NCBI GenBank assembly: GCA_049999805.1
Contig: JBNGIO010005973.1
Span: 192,154 to 229,511, forward strand
Length of the DNA stretch: 37,358 nucleotides
Direction of reading: 5' to 3'
DNA from: Folioceros fuciformis
Lineage: Eukaryota > Anthocerotophyta > Anthocerotopsida > Anthocerotales
A model generated the notes under the pieces. It was not told the origin of the DNA. It saw nothing but the letters and a program-made list of their open reading frames with translations, and searched no databases. Numbering within the stretch: position 1 is the first letter of the stretch; the number at the start of each line of letters is the position of its first letter. Position numbers and translations under genes: made by a program. This document shows positions 1 through 11,700 of the stretch, one piece after another.

Positions 1-2
1 CG

Positions 3-1883
3 AGAGGGGGGCTCGAGAGCGGGGCTGCGGCCAGGGAGAGCGTGGCATGGCCATTGCTTGTGCGGAGCCTGGGGAGCGTCGTGGAGCGGGAGACGCAGGG
101 TGCGAGGAGTAAGGAGGATGGGGAGGCGGGGCTGCTGAGTACCAGCACTGGCAGTGCTATCGTTGCGACCAGGTCGAACTGGGTGGAGCGGGACGCCGTT
201 TCCTGGGCCCTGCGGGCCTACCTCTGTAAGCACAAGAATGTGGCGGCCGCGGACGCCTCGCGGATAGTGGAAGGTGCCCCTTTGTTCAACAGGAAGGTGG
301 TGGCGGCTGTGAAGGCGGGGATCGCGCCGGGGAGGTTGGGGCACACGAGCCATTTGAATGAGGAGACGTGTCGGCAGCTTGCCGAAAATATGTTCATGCG
401 CGACGACGTGAACGTGCTGGAGCCGTTTCTGGAGAGCTTGGGAGTGGATGCGGAGGATTGCGAGGATCTGGCCGGCTCGGTGACGCTGGACCTGGCCGAG
501 CTGGTGGCCAGCATGAAGGTGCTGGAGGAGGCGGGGATCCAGAGGAAGCAGATTTGGCGGCTGCTGGAGCGGGATCGGAAGTTGCTGAATTGCTCGGCCG
601 CTGATTTGGAGGTGGGACTGAAGGCGCTGTCGGAGTTAGGGTTTTCGCGGCGGGAGATTAGGGAGATCGCTTCCAAGTGTCCCGCGCTGATGCGGATAGG
701 GTTGGCGGATTTGGCAGTAGACCTGGATGAGGAGGATGGGGGTCGAGGTGAGGAGGTGGTTGGGAAGGACGGGCTTGCTGTGGTGAGGAAGAATGTGCGG
801 TATCTGAAGGAAGAGTTAGGGTTTTCAGGGAAGCAGATCATCAAGCTTGTGCAGGGCTACACCAAGACGTCCAGGTTTCTGTTGAGCGACATGGCCGTTG
901 TGATGCAGCCGAATGTGGAGCTGTTAAGGGAGATCGGGCTGACGAATGAGAATATCCGGAGAGTTTTAGGGTATTCTCCGGCAGTGATGAGCTTGACGCG
1001 GGGCAACATCGCTGACAAGATCCAGTATTTGGAGAGCTTGGGAGTGGACTGTGTCGGGAAGGTGATCACCCGGTTTCCTGCTATCCTGCAATACAACATC
1101 ACCAGCAATGTGGGACCGAAGATTGAGTACTTGAAGAGCCTGGGAGTGAAGTCGTCGGGGTTGGGAAAGGTGCTGACGCAGTGTCCGTCCTTGATGGGGT
1201 ACAATCTGGATGGGAAGCTGAAGCAGACGATAGCGTTTTTGGAGAGTCTGGGGCTGAAGGGGGACAGGTTGGCAAGACTCATCGTGACCAAACCGCCGGT
1301 GCTCTCGTACGCTGTGGATGGAAGCTATGCGGAAACGAGGGAGTTTTTGATGAACCTTGGGTTGGAGCCGGGGACGAAGGCCATGGCAAGGGCCTTCGCA
1401 TCTTCCTTCACCAGCTCTGTTGTGGCAATGCAGGCTCGTTTTGAGTTTTTTGTTGCCAGGGGCTTTCCTCGGGAGTGGGTGCGGGATATGCTCAGGGCCC
1501 AGCCGTCGCTGCTGTGTTTGAGCGAGCGCAATCTTATATGTAAACTGAATTTTTTTGAAGGCGTGGTAGACTTCTTTGATATGCCTCCATCCAGGGTCGC
1601 CATCTTCCTCTCCTTGAGTCTTGATGCCAGGGTGAAGCCCAGGTTCAGAGTCATGTCATGGCTTAAACAACATGGTCATCTGCCCATGAATTACTCCTTC
1701 CCACGTATGCTGGACGCGAGTGAGACAAAGTTTGTCAACAAGTATGTCACCCCTTATCCTGGGGCTCTTGCAATTTTTCGGGAAGCCCGACAAGCATGTG
1801 GCCGTGGCGATCGCGTTTCACAGCAAGATAGTGAGACGACTGAAAAGTCTTCCGACTCGGCACTGTTGTATGACGTTTCCTAG
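3..1883 (+). CDS. mTERF-family organellar transcription/RNA-binding protein, 5' partial
   Basis: Member of the mitochondrial transcription termination factor family, which in plants comprises nucleus-encoded proteins that bind organellar DNA or RNA and act in transcription, splicing or translation. The sequence shows eight to nine helical repeats of about 35 residues following the family pattern L-x-SLG-x(4)-I/V-x(3)-L-x(2)-P-x-LL, for example LESLGVD, LKSLGVK and LESLGLK each followed by FPAIL, CPSLM or PPVL. The last repeats end in the family's typical C-terminal block around VKPRFRVMSWLKQHG. The frame is open to the left edge of the window. The first in-frame codon that could be forced as a start is GTG at 42, and the first true ATG is near 390, inside the repeat region, so the real start lies upstream. 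The N-terminal targeting peptide cannot be judged. There is no intron in the visible 1.9 kb. Stop TAG at 1881. Family certain, specific orthologue not assigned. Confidence 0.9.
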   Translation, partial: RGGLESGAAARESVAWPLLVRSLGSVVERETQGARSKEDGEAGLLSTSTGSAIVATRSNWVERDAVSWALRAYLCKHKNVAAADASRIVEGAPLFNRKVVAAVKAGIAPGRLGHTSHLNEETCRQLAENMFMRDDVNVLEPFLESLGVDAEDCEDLAGSVTLDLAELVASMKVLEEAGIQRKQIWRLLERDRKLLNCSAADLEVGLKALSELGFSRREIREIASKCPALMRIGLADLAVDLDEEDGGRGEEVVGKDGLAVVRKNVRYLKEELGFSGKQIIKLVQGYTKTSRFLLSDMAVVMQPNVELLREIGLTNENIRRVLGYSPAVMSLTRGNIADKIQYLESLGVDCVGKVITRFPAILQYNITSNVGPKIEYLKSLGVKSSGLGKVLTQCPSLMGYNLDGKLKQTIAFLESLGLKGDRLARLIVTKPPVLSYAVDGSYAETREFLMNLGLEPGTKAMARAFASSFTSSVVAMQARFEFFVARGFPREWVRDMLRAQPSLLCLSERNLICKLNFFEGVVDFFDMPPSRVAIFLSLSLDARVKPRFRVMSWLKQHGHLPMNYSFPRMLDASETKFVNKYVTPYPGALAIFREARQACGRGDRVSQQDSETTEKSSDSALLYDVS

Positions 1884-2340
1884 TTCCTTTGAGCATTTGT
1901 ATAGCCGTAACAGAAAACTGTATACAGGCAACGCTTTCTTTCCGATCATTTGCAGCAACTTGGAAGCTAGAAGAAAGGGCCCATAATTGACACGCTTCTT
2001 ATATCATGAGCTTCCGTAGCTTCAACGTCGGAGATATTGCATTTGTACGAAATACAATTCGAAAATCTGCCCAGGATCTCCATGTTACAAACTTCTGGAA
2101 TAAGCCCGCGAAAGGACACACTGTTGATGCGTTAAGCCAAGTTCCCGGCCACAGACACGATCTGGTGGTGCGACCTCTCCAGGTGATAGACTACCGAAAC
2201 AATCCTCCGAATTTCTTGATCATTTCGCTTACGTACATGATCTCTGCCAAAAATGACCAGAGCCCGCGATAAGGGAGGAGCTCAGGGGGGTTTCCAACAC
2301 GCTCCTGCTCCAAACTGCGAACCGACCTAATTGCAGTAGA
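1884..2340. other. Intergenic space between convergent genes
   Basis: Only 457 bp separate the mTERF stop (TAG, 1881-1883) from the TYW1 stop (TAA on the minus strand, 2341-2343). It must hold both 3' UTRs and both polyadenylation regions. The short open frames here (one from 2006 to 2272 on the plus strand) resemble no family and run across the shared 3' region. I see no further gene. Confidence 0.6.
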
Positions 2341-5300
2341 TTATGTACAGCCTCCAGTATCAACAGCTCCGCCGTGCCGCCTCTCCTTCTTGACTCTGGT
2401 TTCCTTGGGGTCGAAGCCGCCTTCAGATGCACCATAGACAGCCCAGTCTGGTGTGGGAGCCATGTAGTCTTCACTACTGAAAGATACCCCCGATGACACC
2501 TAGCACAAACATCGCATGCACTTCTGTCAGCAGAAAGACCTGCACCTGCACGTTAACACGCGTATTGCAACAGGTTGATCGTAGTTACCAAGTCATGGAA
2601 TTTTTCGTAATCAATCCAGGTATGCCACTTTCCCCCAACTTTGAACTTGGACTCCTTGGCGAGCAGGACACAGCAGGAATGAACATGCTCACAAGCTAGT
2701 CCATATTGTCCTCCTGATTCTGTAAGCAGAGATTCTGCAAATGCTCGGACGTCTTCATGCCAAGGGACATTCTCCATGGTCAACGAAGAAGTTGCAGTTC
2801 TGGATAGGAAGGCAGACAAGTGCATCAGTATCCGGACATCTTCGAAAAATTAAAAAGGTTGACAAAATCAGCACTTACGAGCCACAATATGTCACACCCT
2901 TGATCTCTATGAAGTCAGGTTCACCGAGCTGAAGAAGGTCGGCATAAGCCTTCACCTCTTCAGTGTTCCAGCCCTTGACTAGGGTTAGTCGGTACACGGT
3001 TCTCTGCTTTTTGCCACGAAGAGACCGCAAAGAGTCCTGTTGTTGTGCGACAGCGAGCGTTAGGCAGTCCTCGTACGACCTTCATCACAATCGGCAACAG
3101 GACATCCAACAAATTCAACAGCCTCCTTGAGCACGTACCACGAACCGCTCCCAAAAGTCTGCAAACAGAGGTCTATCTATTGCTTTCAACCTTTCCTTGG
3201 TTCCCGCATCAACACTTACATATAGCTGGCAGAACCACAGAATCCCATTGTTAGTCATATCTTCTCTACAGCTTCACACAGCATGCCGTCAAGAGATGGC
3301 AGAGCAGCTTACCTGAGTTATTGGATCTAGCAACAAGATACGATCAGGGAACTGAGCATTGGTGACCAAAAAAGTGGAAATTCTTCGCCTGTGAAGTTCT
3401 CCAACTAGTTTGTTAATCTCAGGGTACATAATCGGCTCTCCAACTAGCGACAGTGCACAATGCACAGGTGCCATTCCCTCTGCTATGCGCTCCGGTTTCA
3501 CACCTGTAACAGGGGCAAACTGCTAAGCATGCCTGCCCTACATCCATTCATCCTATTTCTGTATCAACCATACCACCTGGAACCCTTCATACCTGGAACG
3601 CCTTTCATCTGCTTTATCATCCGAACATGCTGATCGATTGCTGAGTTTACTATTTCTAAAGGATCATCCATCTTCCAACGCCAAGACCGTCCCACAGGGT
3701 TTGTATGGTGTCTCCAGCAGAAAACACATTTGTTTGCACACGCTAAACTTGGAGTTGTTTCCATACACCTGATAGCAATGCCAATCGTTAGGCACCTTTT
3801 CACCTTAACAAAAAGAAAAGCCATGGGCAGTGGTTCACCAGCTCGCTCAAGGAAAAAACATCACACTGACCGGTGGCTTTCAATTCCATAAAAAGAATGC
3901 TTGTAGCAGCCACCACGGCCGCGAAGCTGTGATTTTGTCCAGCGGCACAGCTTGACTCCACTGTGTGAACCAATGACTTTGTATCCCTACAGTCAAACAT
4001 AAAAGCTCATAAGAAGCAGATTACAGCAACTGGGGCACCTCTTTGCCGACCTAAATAAAGGTGAAGCTCTACCTGCTTCTCCAAGCTGGCACGTATCATG
4101 GGAGTAACCATTTCCTTTGCAACATCGTTGTTTGCTTTACTTACAGAAGAAACGGTGGTCTTCAGGCTAGCTTCATAGACTGGTTTATTGCCAACAATTT
4201 TCCTCACAATACCCCGTTTCTTAGATGGACCCTCAACTGACTTTGGGAACTTGCCAGCTATATCCTCCACATCAACTAAGCTGGAGCCTACACTCTGTTT
4301 GTCATCCACCTCTTCGTAATCACTGGTCACATAACTCTCCACCTCCTCGGCAGACTGGAGAGAATCTGCAGTGGCACTGCTGTAATTGGAGTCCTTGAGA
4401 TCCTCTCTTCCATCATTGTGTTGGAGTTTCTGCAGGAGATCATGAGCCCATGATGTAAACACTTCCTCCACATTGCCTTCATCTTGATCTCCCTCTCCAA
4501 GTTTCACAACCCGGATAGCACCAAGCTTGGACATGTTTTCATCAACAATTTTGCCCACTGCGTTAAACGTGGAGCCATAAGCACTGCTCCCGACCCCGAA
4601 CACAGCATACCTGCCGAGAAACACAGGACTGAAAGTCAGCAACTGAAGACTCAAGACCCTTTTATTACACCAAAAACTTACGACGAAGTTCTGTCCAGGT
4701 GTAGGAGGACTAAAACCTGCACTCACACAGCAGGCCTGAGCCAACCCTGAAGTCCTTTGCACTCTCCTCGAGCCAATTGGCCAGAAATGCTGCATTCTTT
4801 GGGGCCCTGCCATCCTCCCAGGTAGACGTGACGAAGATCACCAGAGTCTCCTTCGGCAGGTCCTCGGGTTCATACACCGCCGCATTCACCAGCTCGACTG
4901 GAAAATCCTGATCCAACAGCTGCTGATACAGCCTCTCAGCTAAACGCTGAGCTGTGCCCGTCTCCGATCCGAACAAAACTTTCGTCCTGGAATGCTCATC
5001 CTTCACACTCAAGTAACCATCCAACAATTCAGTCGGCACCGCAGCATAAGGCAACCCACCCTCTGTCCTGCAACATCCTGCACCGCAGCCCTCCGCCTGC
5101 TCCTCTGCTTCACCACCGCTTCCACCAACCCGACTGGACGAGCTCTCAGACCTTTGATTCCGTCTGCGAAGCGGCACAAGGTACTCACCCTCGTCTTCAG
5201 ACCGGCTCAAAATGTCCACTACCTTAACCTGCTGCCCAATCGGGCTATCCCACTCGTACTCGTCGTCGTCTGTATAATTGCCCTGGTAGCTGCCGGAAAC

Positions 5301-5630
5301 GCGCGTTACCCCATTCCCAGTCGCTGGCCATGCGGACGCCGTACAGCAGCGAGAACCCCTGACATCCGGAGCTACCTTCTTGCAACAATCTTCAGTGGCT
5401 GTTGGCTCTTCCACTTGGTCCTCAATCGACGGCCCCCGCTCCTTCAGCTCCGTCTCCTTCTCCTCCTCTTCCGCGTGCTTTTTCTGCGGGTCTTCCTGCA
5501 CCTGGATCGGCTCAAGCTCAATGGCCAGCGGAGCAGCCTTCCGGTACCGCACCACAGCCCAGATTGAAACGGAAACCGCCACGATCGAGGCGCACTTCAG
5601 CACGGTCAGGGTGGCGGACCGCATCGTCAT
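2341..5630 (-). CDS. TYW1: TYW1: S-adenosyl-L-methionine-dependent tRNA 4-demethylwyosine synthase, nine exons
   Basis: Radical-SAM enzyme that condenses N1-methylguanosine-37 of tRNA-Phe with pyruvate carbons to 4-demethylwyosine, the second step of wybutosine synthesis. Exons read from family homology and GT-AG borders: 5630-4717, 4610-4073, 3986-3871, 3768-3593, 3503-3313, 3225-3139, 3036-2879, 2799-2589, 2499-2341. They total 2550 bp or 849 residues, and all phases agree. Order of parts: one hydrophobic segment at residues 7-27; a long acidic, Cys- and Ser-rich stretch to about 215; a flavodoxin/FMN domain (GSETGTAQRL at 221-230, VTSTWEDGRAP near 270, YAVFGVGSSAYG from 306); a linker; GYKVIGSHSGVKLCRW from 485; the 4Fe-4S motif C533-x3-C537-x2-C540; ALSLVGEPIMYPEIN; then the wyosine-forming C-terminal domain (ENVPWH, CEHVHSCCVL, WIDYEKFHDL). 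Plant homologues as I recall them are nearer 650 residues, so the N-terminal extension is long. The start is the ATG at 5628-5630, just before the hydrophobic segment. Family certain, exon borders very likely. Confidence 0.93.
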
Positions 5631-6366
5631 GCTCTCAGCAGCAATGGCGGGCCTTCCATGCAGCTAGTCTGTGAAGCACCGCCTGCACGTTGTGAACCCC
5701 AGTGAGCCAGAACGAGCTAGTGCCGATCAAACCAGATCCTCAAGAGCGCGCAAAAATTCAGCGTTCCAGCTGATGAGAAATGGATATCCTTACCAGAAAC
5801 AGAACGAAGAAAATCGCTTCATTCAGAGACATACAGACATTCAGGTCATAGGGTGCTTGCAGAGTCTCGCGGGTGGGAATCAGCCCAGATCCCTTCGGCC
5901 AATATCATACACTCAGCTTGCATCGGAACGTTTATTAGGGTAACTCGAGGGGAGAGTGTGCCGAACCGGTGGACATGGATTTCATGGCCCTCCACGATCG
6001 GTTTCCTCATCCATGTAGACATGTATGTATGTCAGTAGAACTAGGGTGGGTGAACTTTAACTACAGCTGAAACTCGAGGGTCGGTTGAGAGCGGTTCTCG
6101 GGACCTCTGGCCCCGATCTGGCTCACAGCGAAGGAATACGGCGCCCGATCGATGGAGAGCTTCGCTGCCAGCACGGTGGAGGAAGGCGAGAGACATGCAT
6201 GCTTGCTTGGAGCTGGACATCACACGATGTTTCGGACTCACAATTCGGCCATCAGTGGCGGCCTGGGAGCAACAACATTGCAAATTACTCAGTGTTGGAA
6301 ACTGTAACCCCTAACAATTTGGGAAACAGGTGAAAGAAGTGAACCACAGGATCCGGCGAAAATGTG
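5631..6366. other. Region upstream of TYW1, no gene seen
   Basis: Holds the TYW1 5' UTR and promoter on the minus strand. Small frames on both strands are low-complexity or lack any family signature. I see no convincing TATA box, RNA gene or repeat. Confidence 0.4.
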
Positions 6367-7460
6367 TTAGTTGAAGGCATGAAAGGGATGGAAAACCGTG
6401 GACAATTCTTGCACCTGGAAGACTTGAGGTTTGATTCCCTGCCATTTGCCATTCTTGCGAAATTTGGAGCCCGCCGATGAGGTCTGATGCACCAGGGAGA
6501 GAAGCATGGGGTCAGTGTGAGGCCTGCTTGAAATGGTCTGCTCCGGCTGCGGAGATTTGCGGTAGTGGCTCCAGCGGAGAAGAGACGCAGCGCCGGCAGG
6601 GATGATTTCCTCATTGTCCTGTGTGAAGGCGGAGGAAGGGATGCTTAAGCTCTCAGCATTGAGCTCCAGGAGCGCCGCAGCCATGGCCTCGGACGCCAGG
6701 ATGTAGCACTTCATGAGAATGGCCATCCAGGATGCGTCCTCTGGCCCTGTACCGATGAGCGGAGCATTGGCGTCTACCACAGCCGGCGTGGACTGCACCG
6801 TGAAGGCTTCTTGTCAGATCCTGGCTATACCGTTCTGTTGATCCACATGCTCCACCTTCCCCAGGGGCGGGCCTGGAGGAATATGCCCTTTCTCGTCCTC
6901 CTGCACGCAGCAAGTGAGTTCGGTAGAGATGAAGACTGGACTTTGGAGCAATGCAGCGAGATTGTTATGCGCAGGCACTTCGATCTGCTTTTCGAGGAAG
7001 GCACGAGCCACAGTTTCCATGTTGTAAACCAGGTCGAGTGCAAATTTGTGGTTGTCGAAGAGTCCATATTCCTCCAGTGCGATGCGGATGGTGTTCAACA
7101 ACTGTTTTCTTCTTCACCCGGAGCTCAGCGCTGTTGCGTCGCATCACCATCGAAGTCTCTCCGTTGAATGGAAACCGTTAAAGCTGGTGTTGGAGGTTAA
7201 CCAGCTGTGGATGACGTCCAGATCGATGACGGGCATCTCCATCGACAGGGCATGTTGCTGGAGCTCGGACTCTGTAGGAAAGGCCTCTGCCACCTCCTGG
7301 CCAGCTCCCCTTTGAGCTTGTCCATGCGGCCGGGATTACTCCACAACATGCAAGATCTCAGGAGGTCTCTGTGGGGAGAGACAGGGGATAATCCAGCCGT
7401 ACTTGGCATAGCTGTCGTGAGGAGGCGGAGCTTGGCCACGACGGCTGTGGTGGCAGCCAT
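6367..7460 (-). pseudogene. Unrecognised minus-strand coding remnant, frameshifted or multi-exon
   Basis: Three minus-strand frames follow each other and look protein-like, but I recognise no family. From 7460 an ATG frame runs into MDKLKGELA; near 7300 the protein-like reading moves by one base into QEVAEAFPTESELQQHALSM and ends at a TGA near 7150. A second block from about 7100 to 6900 reads NTIRIALEEYGLFDNHK and METVARAFLEKQ, an amphipathic helical pattern. A third block (6798 to 6367) contains SWMAILMKCYILASEAMAAA, also helical. A 50-60 bp GT...AG interval could join blocks one and two, but the shift inside block one has no obvious splice explanation. It is either a decayed gene, a gene with several very short introns, or it contains sequence errors. 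The plus-strand frames overlapping it are shadows. Confidence 0.35.
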
Positions 7461-8683
7461 GGAGCGTCTCTGCTAGGAGCTTGCAGCTTATAAGTTACGG
7501 CGAATGTAGTTTCCGGTCCTCCTGAGCTGTTCCCTCTTCAAAGGAATTATGGATTCCGTGAATTCCGTGGTTTCTTGAGGGCGTTCGGCAGTCTCCACTA
7601 AGCGCTCCTGCCGTTGGACGCTTCTTCAAGTGGTTGATGCGTATGAAATTCTTCGGCCGAGTGGTTGCCAATTTGTCCTCAGCGAAGCGTCCATTGGACG
7701 CTCCCTCAATTGTTTGATGCCTTTTGCTTCTCCTTTGTTCACAAACGCTTGATTGAAGCCGATCTCGTCCTGCTCACCCGCCTTCCCGCCTCGCATGTTG
7801 CCTATCGACGTCATTATTTTTCATTAGTACTGTAATATTATGTTATAATGGACGCTGTATGCAGTGGGTTGTGTCGGAAACGAAGTGCGAAGCGGTGGAG
7901 CGCAGCATTACGCTTCGGCCTGTCCTTCACTCTTCAGCTTACTCGCCACTTAACGCTGCCGCCTGAGTACACTTCAGCTTTAAATGCAGCTGCTCAGGGG
8001 CAATCCGTCCATCCCCGATTGCTTTCTCGCTTTCTGCATTGCGATTGTGGCTTCCAGGGAGCTTAAGCATAGCGTCGGTCTGTCTCCAGCTTCATCTGGT
8101 AGCGGAGTTGCGACTGGCGTGCCATGTTCTTGGTCGGAGGATTTCGTGGGGTAGGCGGAACTGGTGGTATATTTTGTTCCAGTTCGTTCAGTTGCGTACA
8201 CCGCCCCGTTTGTGCCAACTTCATTTGTCGTTGTGGGCCTCCACATTGCGTAGCAGCACTTTCCAATTTTGCAACTTTTTTGCTGTGCTGCGCTTTTGAG
8301 AAAGCCAGCGCTGTGGATGCAGGGTGCTGTCGAGATGCCGTAAGCATTTTGCCTTCCTTCGACAGGTTCTAAGCTCGTGGCGGAGGATAGCAGAGTCGGA
8401 ATTGTTGCTGGGACATTTGCGGTCAGCGTGTTCTCCAGTTGTCTTTTACTATCTGCGTTTCATCTTCGAATATCTGAGTGTGCCTTTTGACTGTCTGTGT
8501 TTCTCTTCCAGCAGAGACTTGAGGAAGGGAGCAGTACTTTCTGAATAGATAGTGTGAAACGCTGACGCACGTTCTTATTCTGGAATTAGTTTGGAAGAAG
8601 GTATGGGCCTTTGTTATCCAGGGCTGTAGCAAGCAATTAGTCTCCAGGGGTCTGTTGTAGTTGGCCTCAACTGTGAAAGAGCA
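7461..8683. other. Non-coding region ahead of the giant GTPase/VWA gene
   Basis: Probably promoter and 5' UTR of the gene starting at 8769. The part from about 8120 to 8550 is T-rich, as plant leaders and promoters often are. Two imperfect copies of a 40-bp stretch (around 7608-7650 and 7685-7725, sharing TTGGACGCT and GTTTGATGC-like ends) lie in it. No coding frame here resembles a known family. Confidence 0.4.
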
Positions 8684-8752
8684 ATGACGGCGGCACGGGC
8701 CATGGTCGTCGCTGATATTCTTGGGTTGCTTTCCTGTCTGTATCCAGAGTAA
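8684..8752 (+). promoter_or_regulatory. Candidate upstream ORF (22 codons) before the giant gene
   Basis: ATG at 8684 opens a 22-codon frame ending in TAA at 8750-8752, 16 bp before the main ATG at 8769 and in a different frame. A second ATG lies in the same frame at 8702. If the transcript starts upstream, this uORF could lower translation of the main frame. Transcript start unknown, so this is inference. Confidence 0.3.
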
Positions 8753-8768
8753 TTTGCCGAAGCAATTG

Positions 8769-11700
8769 ATGGGAGGGGGTTCGACGGGCTGGCAGCAGCC
8801 AGAACAGGGCCTGCCTGTTTACAATCATCCAGGCATGGCTGTCATTGAAGAGTCCCCTCGAGCTCTTTACCCACTCTCGGGTGGTGGCGATTGCCCGACT
8901 GAGGACTTCGTTGAAGCCTTCGACGATCCTATGATTGAAGCGGATGCGGAGGTCGCCGTAATTTCTGGAACCGGTGATGCTGTCATGCCTCAGCTTGGGG
9001 GCGCTCGGCTCTGTCTTGAAGAAACAAGGGTCGTGGATGTTTTCGGCGACTCTGGGACGCTACTTCCCCATCTGCCGGAGGGAGGCAGCTACACAGAAGG
9101 AGGTACTCCTGGGAATGAGACTGATGGCACAGTTGTCCATAAGCTCATGCATGTCACCTCTGACAAGCTTGACTTAAGCTTTGTGGAGAAGGTGATCGTA
9201 CCTGCTCATGAGATCCAGAATCTCTGCAATGCTATATCACCATCCGCAGCTTCACTTCGTGATGGCAAGAGCCAGTTGGACTTTGGTCTCTTAAACAAGA
9301 CCACTATGCAAGTGGTTGGAATGTATGGGAGCAAAAGGGTCCTCGTTGAAATCTTCAGGAGGCTGGGCTTGTCGTGCGTTGTTACTCTGTTGAAGGGAGA
9401 AAAGCTGGAAGCTGGTATTTATGGCTTCCGGCATGAAAGGGTTTTGTACGTGTTTTACTGGCATCTTGGGCAGCGTATGGACGAGGCATCCAGAAAGGAT
9501 GTTTCTTGTAATTTCATTCGCTATGTTATGGATTTATCTGGAACAGTTTATGTGTGTCTGGATGCCCAGGATATGGAGGCTTCCTTAGAGACTCGCCATT
9601 CAAGCGCTGGTACAAGAAAGCAACGAATTCAGAGGCTCCAAATTTCTCTGGTAAAGAAGTCGGAGAACGACTTGAAGATGAGTAGAGGGTTTGTCATATC
9701 TCCTTCCAAAGGGCTTCCTAACGGATGGTTGGAAGGGGCACAGTCTAGTACTACTGAAAGCAGAATCAATTTGACGCCCAGGCTTTTCAGTTCTCTTCAT
9801 CGTTGTGCTGTTCTCACAGCAAGACGTTGCCCTCCTCGAGCCGTCCATCACAAGCAGTCTGAAAGGCTGGCAGTGAAGGAACTCCCAGGGCTATTTCGGG
9901 CGTGGTCAAACAAGTATAATGTCGATGTAACGCAGTTACCAGATGCAGACTTGATAAACTTAGTAGAACTTGCTGATCTGGAAGGAAGTGATGACTATTG
10001 GGCGTTGATGGACGACGTCGAGCACAAAAGAGAAGCCCAACGACAGAAGTTCTGGAAGATGGAAGAGTTGTTAAGAACAGAGGAAGCCAAAGTTCTGAGC
10101 ATTTTGGGAGGAGCTCAGCAGGCCTATCTCGAACTTTCTCATCCTTGGGAGGAGACGTTTCTTAGAAACACTGCTTCATCCTTCCCAGTCGACCAGGACA
10201 AGAAGTGTGCCCGGGGTACGGCAGAACAAGGTGAGCCACAAAACACCTCCAGCAAAGCGTCTGCAGACAACCAGCTGCACGACGCACACATTGCGTTGTC
10301 CAATCTGTGGAACCGTGAACGTGACAACCCAGGATCGGATCCTCCATCTTTGATCCTCGTTGGCTCTGAAATCCAGATTCTTTTGGACAAAGGGTATTAT
10401 ATTGAACTTGGTGGCGAGGAGGAGTTTGTGATATTAAGTTCCAAACCAAAACACGGCCCTATACTATATGGGGAGGAGTTCGTTTTAAGAAAGAAACGCA
10501 ACAGTGAACCCTTTCCAGGACAGATGTTCATTGCGCATTGTGTGGAAGGCGTTTGTCCGAATGGCCCGGTGCTGTCATCTGATTATGTCCGAATTGAAGT
10601 CAAAGGTAATGCTCGCCAGTCTGCATTTTTTGAGAACACGCAGAAGACACACCGGTTGAAACTCGTGTTGCGAGGGGGCTCATCCAAAGCCATGCATGAC
10701 TGGTTGGCGTCGTACGGGACAACGGTGTTTCCCACACTGGACAAGCGAGTGGTGGACCTCGCCTTCGTGATGGGCAATCCGAATTTATTTGGTCCACACG
10801 TTTGTGCGGAGACTTTCTTTAATGTCTGCACCCTCTCCGAGTCCGATTCCCCGTTGTCGGGTTTCCAGAAGACATTTTCCCAAGAGAGGATGCATGCGCT
10901 TATTTCGAAAGCGAAACAAGCCCAACCGGATTATTCCTCTGAACGCAGGCAGGATTATCTCCGCAACCTTAACTCGTCTGAAAGACAGATGCTGATTGGA
11001 GTTTGCACCAAGGTGTATGAAGAAGCCTGCTCGCAGTTCTCAAAGAGAATAACTTGCATGGTGAAGGATTTAGTGACTCCCATGTTGAAACAGAGGATGG
11101 AAATGGAAAGGACTGTTGGGTCTGATTCACTGGAGAAGGATTCCGAGAGAGCACGTTCTGAATGTCTCAATGTCTTGCGAAGCCGACTCTCAAGTGGAAA
11201 GCTTCCAGATAAGCGCACCCTGGCAGTCAAAAGTTGCACCTTATGTACCAAACGGTGGAGTATTACCCGCTACTTCCGGAAGGCTCCGAAGGACTCGGGG
11301 GACGAAGAGGTTGAATTACATTTCGTCACCGAGGAAGTGGAAAGTGAACAAGTGGAGTGGAGAATGGTGGAGCTGACTCCGATGAAGAAAGACCTGGATG
11401 CTTTGTTGCAAAGGGATACACATGTTGTAGTTCCAGGTTGCTCTGCAAACTATAAGCTAATTGACGTGGATCCTACGTTTCAGAGACTATCCGCTGTATT
11501 TCCTATCAAGTCAGGCGAAGTACTTGTGTTTGTGGAAGATTACAGAGAATCTGCGATTCACCTCTACCTGATTCCCAAGCTGGGTCCAGACTTAGCGTCA
11601 AACCCGATCAAGACGTTCCGGAGAGGCCGGGACCTTGTGGCAGTGGATGAGGCAGCGAGGCTTGTAGCTTTCTATGACAAGGCTTTCCTCAAAATCAGCA

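Noticed and set aside
42-44. GTG as start of the mTERF gene
   Set aside because: Nuclear genes start with ATG, and the frame is open to the window edge, so the start is outside.
630-980. Telomere-like TTAGGGTTTT motifs
   Set aside because: They are codons for the recurring E-L-G-F part of mTERF repeats, not tandem telomeric DNA.
4992-5674. Long plus-strand frames of 90-191 codons
   Set aside because: They lie antisense to exon 1 of TYW1, have biased Ser/Pro/Arg/Leu composition and match no family.
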